From NCBI GenBank assembly GCA_014729315.1, contig WJKD01000458.1, positions 1 through 17,317 of the forward strand: a stretch of DNA of 17,317 bases, written 5' to 3'. Position 1 is the first letter of the stretch, and each line of letters begins with the position of its first letter. This DNA is from Promethearchaeota archaeon. GTDB lineage: Archaea > Asgardarchaeota > Lokiarchaeia > Sigynarchaeales > SOKP01. Positions 15,401 through 17,317 of this stretch are shown piece by piece. A model generated the notes under the pieces. The model was not told the origin of the DNA. It ran no database searches and saw only the letters and a program-made list of their open reading frames with translations. Position numbers and translations under genes: made by a program.

Positions 15401-15985
15401 TTAAATAAAAACCGAGAATGGTAATTGAAAATAACTCGTGGGCTTTATGTTAAGAGTTTGCTGGAGAGCGTTTATGTTCGGTTCGAAGACCTGCAAATAA
15501 GGAGCTGCAACATGCCCTTCTTTATCGAATTTTGAGGATATGAAAAAATGCGGGATAAATGCTGGGACTAAAACATTCACACCAAGCTGATATTCAAAGG
15601 CGATTAAGTTCGAAATCGTCAGATGTGAGATTAAATCTTCAATCAGCTCGATTTTATCCGGATACGGCTTTCTCGTTATTTTTCTGGTGATTGAGAGGTC
15701 GAGATCGGGAACAACTAAATAAGGAACTGTTGTTGGTTGATTAAAGCGTTTTAAATGTACCACCCATTCCGGAAAAGGGTGAATTTCGAGCATATTTTCC
15801 GATTCCAAGTCTAAGATTAAATCCCCCACCATTAATGTACCTAAAATGTAATTATACCTTACTTTCCATGTCTTAATTTTACTAGGGGGCACCTGAACTT
15901 CGAATAAATGTCGATAGGCAGCCGGATTTTGCAAGTAACGATTGATGTCGACTATTTTTTGGATTTCAAATTCTTTTTCTGACAT
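15401..15985 (-). CDS. Soluble protein of unknown function, operon partner of 7-TM protein
   Basis: A 194-residue protein from the ATG at 15985; a TTG at 16000 would add five residues. I do not recognise the family. It has no signal peptide and no clear membrane segment, and has an alternating polar and hydrophobic pattern with many aromatic residues that suggests a mostly beta or mixed fold. Examples are YNYILGTLMVGDLILDLE near residue 45 and PYLVVPDLDLSI near residue 89. The C-terminus ends in hydrophobic residues (YFQLPFSVFI). It has few Cys and no visible catalytic motif. The seven-helix gene upstream ends 21 bases before this ATG, so the two are almost certainly co-transcribed and may work together, for example as a membrane sensor or carrier with a cytosolic partner. 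That link is inference. Confidence 0.68.
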   Translation of the reverse strand: MSEKEFEIQKIVDINRYLQNPAAYRHLFEVQVPPSKIKTWKVRYNYILGTLMVGDLILDLESENMLEIHPFPEWVVHLKRFNQPTTVPYLVVPDLDLSITRKITRKPYPDKIELIEDLISHLTISNLIAFEYQLGVNVLVPAFIPHFFISSKFDKEGHVAAPYLQVFEPNINALQQTLNIKPTSYFQLPFSVFI

Positions 15986-16006
15986 TTTTACGCTTTTCAA
16001 AATTGA

Positions 16007-16750
16007 TTATTTTACCGATCCTATATGCCTAAAAAATCCCAAATACATCAGAACTAAACTAGATAATATCCCCAATCGAATAAACACCAAGAAAATAGTG
16101 GGAAACAGTCCTCCTGAAGTGTCCAACATTCCAAATAATATAAATAAAAAGGCAGCAAGAGATATGATCACGAAATTTGTTCTAATTTTGTCCGAGGATT
16201 GAATTGCTTTTATCAAAAATCCAATTCCTATAAAAACCGCTACGGATACAATAAACACAATTGTTAATATTCCTAAGGGCGAGAAGGTGATGAGAATTTC
16301 GTCAATTAAATTACTTCCGTTCGGAGTCGGGTATACAAAATTATAAGAGCCAAAAGGATCGATTAAGAGAAAAAATTCGTAAATTAGAGCTAAAACTATA
16401 AAAACGGGTAAGATAAATTTTGTTTTTTCAGGCATTATTAATTCGATTCCTACGTAGATAGCTAATACTATGGTCAGAGGCAACCACACGTTACTTAATA
16501 CGATGTAGATTCCGTGCGGGTTAGCCATATTCCTACTAGTAAGGAGAATCGTTATGAAATCAACAAGATTACCCAACCAGCCTAATGCTGCAGATATCAC
16601 GGTAAACCCTAAGTAATAGATAAGTCTCGCATCCGTTTTTTTTGCTTTATAGAGGATATAAATCCCAAAAAGAGTTCCAAACACCACAAGTCCGCTCGCT
16701 GAAAGAGCGTTAATCCAACCTATTAAAGATAACGAAGCTATTTTAATCAC
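16007..16750 (-). CDS. Seven-helix membrane protein of unknown function
   Basis: A 247-residue protein with about seven hydrophobic helices (near residues 9-34, 43-71, 80-105, 111-132, 150-182, 190-210 and 215-240). Lys-rich loops after helix 1 (YKAKKTDAR) and after helix 5 (KAIQSSDKIR) place the C-terminus inside and the N-terminus outside. The topology resembles microbial rhodopsins and 7TM sensor modules, but the last helix has no Lys for retinal, so it is not a rhodopsin. No transporter or enzyme motif is visible. It is the first gene of an operon with the soluble 194-residue protein. The start is uncertain: the GTG at 16750 lies inside AGAGGTGAT, itself an excellent Shine-Dalgarno, and the first codon spaced normally from GAGG is ATA (16739-16741). 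No ATG is available near the 5' end. Confidence 0.78.
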   Translation of the reverse strand: MIKIASLSLIGWINALSASGLVVFGTLFGIYILYKAKKTDARLIYYLGFTVISAALGWLGNLVDFITILLTSRNMANPHGIYIVLSNVWLPLTIVLAIYVGIELIMPEKTKFILPVFIVLALIYEFFLLIDPFGSYNFVYPTPNGSNLIDEILITFSPLGILTIVFIVSVAVFIGIGFLIKAIQSSDKIRTNFVIISLAAFLFILFGMLDTSGGLFPTIFLVFIRLGILSSLVLMYLGFFRHIGSVK

Positions 16751-16754
16751 CTCT
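16746..16754 (-). promoter_or_regulatory. Strong Shine-Dalgarno overlapping the apparent start
   Basis: AGAGGTGAT matches the usual anti-Shine-Dalgarno end of 16S rRNA over nearly its whole length. The GTG within it is the only standard start near the 5' end, but it has no spacing to the site. An ATA eight bases after GAGG is in frame. Either a rare start codon is used or the match is partly fortuitous. Confidence 0.5.
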
Positions 16755-16808
16755 TTTATAAAAATGTAAAAAAATGTATCTCAACCGGTTTAACTTTAGT
16801 GATAAGTA

Positions 16809-16816
16809 TATTTATA
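16809..16816 (-). promoter_or_regulatory. Probable TATA box of the 7-TM operon
   Basis: TATAAATA on the - strand, about 60 bases before the apparent start of the seven-helix gene. Its spacing matches the other predicted promoters. An AACCGGTT palindrome at 16783-16790 lies between this box and the gene, near the expected transcription start, and could be an operator. Confidence 0.45.
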
Positions 16817-16951
16817 TTTTTTCTTTAAGTCTTTATTCTAAAAATCAATATGTATTATAAATATGATTTGAAAAAATGGTTTTTTACTCGTTTACCGCCT
16901 CTCTTAACTCAATAACCTTTCGGTATTAATTTAAAATTATAGCCTTCTTCC

Positions 16952-17317
16952 TTAGGAATTATCTCCGGGTAAATAATTAAATTTATTTAATACTCTGTTC
17001 TGGCTATAATCTCGTCTTGGGCGTTTTTGGATAATTCGGTAAAATAGACTGAATATCCCGCAATCCGTATCCCAAGTAGCACGAAGCATTTCGTTACCGT
17101 TGGGAGCGTATTTCGCGTAGAATATAGCGTAGTCGCTGTTCTCGCACGAGTATCCTCCAACGAAAGCGTTTCCTTGGGAATCCAACGTTATAGAGGAAGC
17201 GGTATCGTGGCTGTTTTGAGCTATTGCGATTTTGCGAGACCACTGAAACGAGCCTTCTTCGTCGTATTTCAAAAGGAGGGCGCGCTGCGGTTCTCCGTAA
17301 AATCCGTCCGAAAAGCC
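16952..17317 (-). CDS. SBBP-repeat beta-propeller protein, 3' end (partial)
   Basis: The frame is open to the right edge of the window, so this is the C-terminal end of a longer gene; the TTG at 17272 is not the true start. It reads as a beta-propeller SBBP repeat: LLKYDEEGSFQWSR, then ASSITLDSQGNAFVGGYS, then FYAKYAPNGNEMLRATW. Such repeats typically occur in secreted or cell-surface proteins. After DTDCG the frame turns into an Arg-rich, poorly structured tail ending at 16952. A second frame, shifted by one base at the GGG near 17057-17059, gives YSVYFTELSKNAQDE and then IIARTEY, stopping at 16987-16989, which looks more like protein. A one-base indel or a sequencing error near 17058 is therefore likely. 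The function of the whole protein is unknown, and most of it lies outside the window. Confidence 0.7.
   Translation of the reverse strand, partial: GFSDGFYGEPQRALLLKYDEEGSFQWSRKIAIAQNSHDTASSITLDSQGNAFVGGYSCENSDYAIFYAKYAPNGNEMLRATWDTDCGIFSLFYRIIQKRPRRDYSQNRVLNKFNYLPGDNS

Noticed and set aside
16007..16750. Microbial rhodopsin
   Set aside because: Seven helices fit, but the last helix has no Lys to bind retinal and no rhodopsin motif is seen in helix 3.
1..17317. CRISPR arrays, insertion sequences, tRNA or rRNA genes
   Set aside because: No regularly spaced repeats, transposase-like proteins or recognisable RNA gene sequences were seen on either strand by eye.

Overview
The window is AT-rich and looks archaeal, most likely from an Asgard (Lokiarchaeia-like) lineage. 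The clues are a eukaryote-like small Ras/Arf-type GTPase beside the decayed remains of a second one, very large secreted propeller proteins anchored by membrane helices and ending in zinc ribbons, an SBBP-repeat protein at the right edge, TATA-like boxes about 50-65 bases before start codons, and only occasional Shine-Dalgarno sequences. No rRNA, tRNA or CRISPR array was seen, so the lineage is an inference.

Left part (1-2056): one intact small GTPase gene on the + strand (301-861) is followed by a clearly degraded paralogue (about 1131-1625) with stops and frameshifts. A 39-residue Cys/Gly-rich peptide gene follows (1937-2056). It contains three exact C-K-C-G-G-G-C units.

Candidate new system (1937-3462): downstream of the peptide, on the same strand, is a radical SAM/SPASM enzyme with an N-terminal PqqD-like (RiPP recognition element) domain. 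A short Cys-repeat peptide next to an RRE-fused SPASM maturase is the usual arrangement of a RiPP (ribosomally made, post-translationally modified peptide) locus. A metallothionein-like role for the peptide is the main alternative. This is the most interesting item in the window.

Centre (3597-12950, - strand): two tandem paralogues of about 1,500 codons encode receptor-like proteins. Each has a signal peptide, seven Asp-box (BNR-like) motifs, two Ig-like domains, seven membrane helices and a C-terminal double zinc ribbon. Their C-terminal parts are almost identical in DNA while the sensor parts have diverged, and they share a promoter motif. The second copy (8415-12950) has a single in-frame TAA at codon 123. 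The first copy has lost one zinc ligand (Cys to Trp).

Right part (13298-17317): a small CxxC protein (+), then on the - strand a GPH-family MFS symporter, a two-gene operon of a seven-helix membrane protein and a soluble protein of unknown function, and the 3' end of an SBBP-repeat protein that runs off the right edge and may carry a frameshift.
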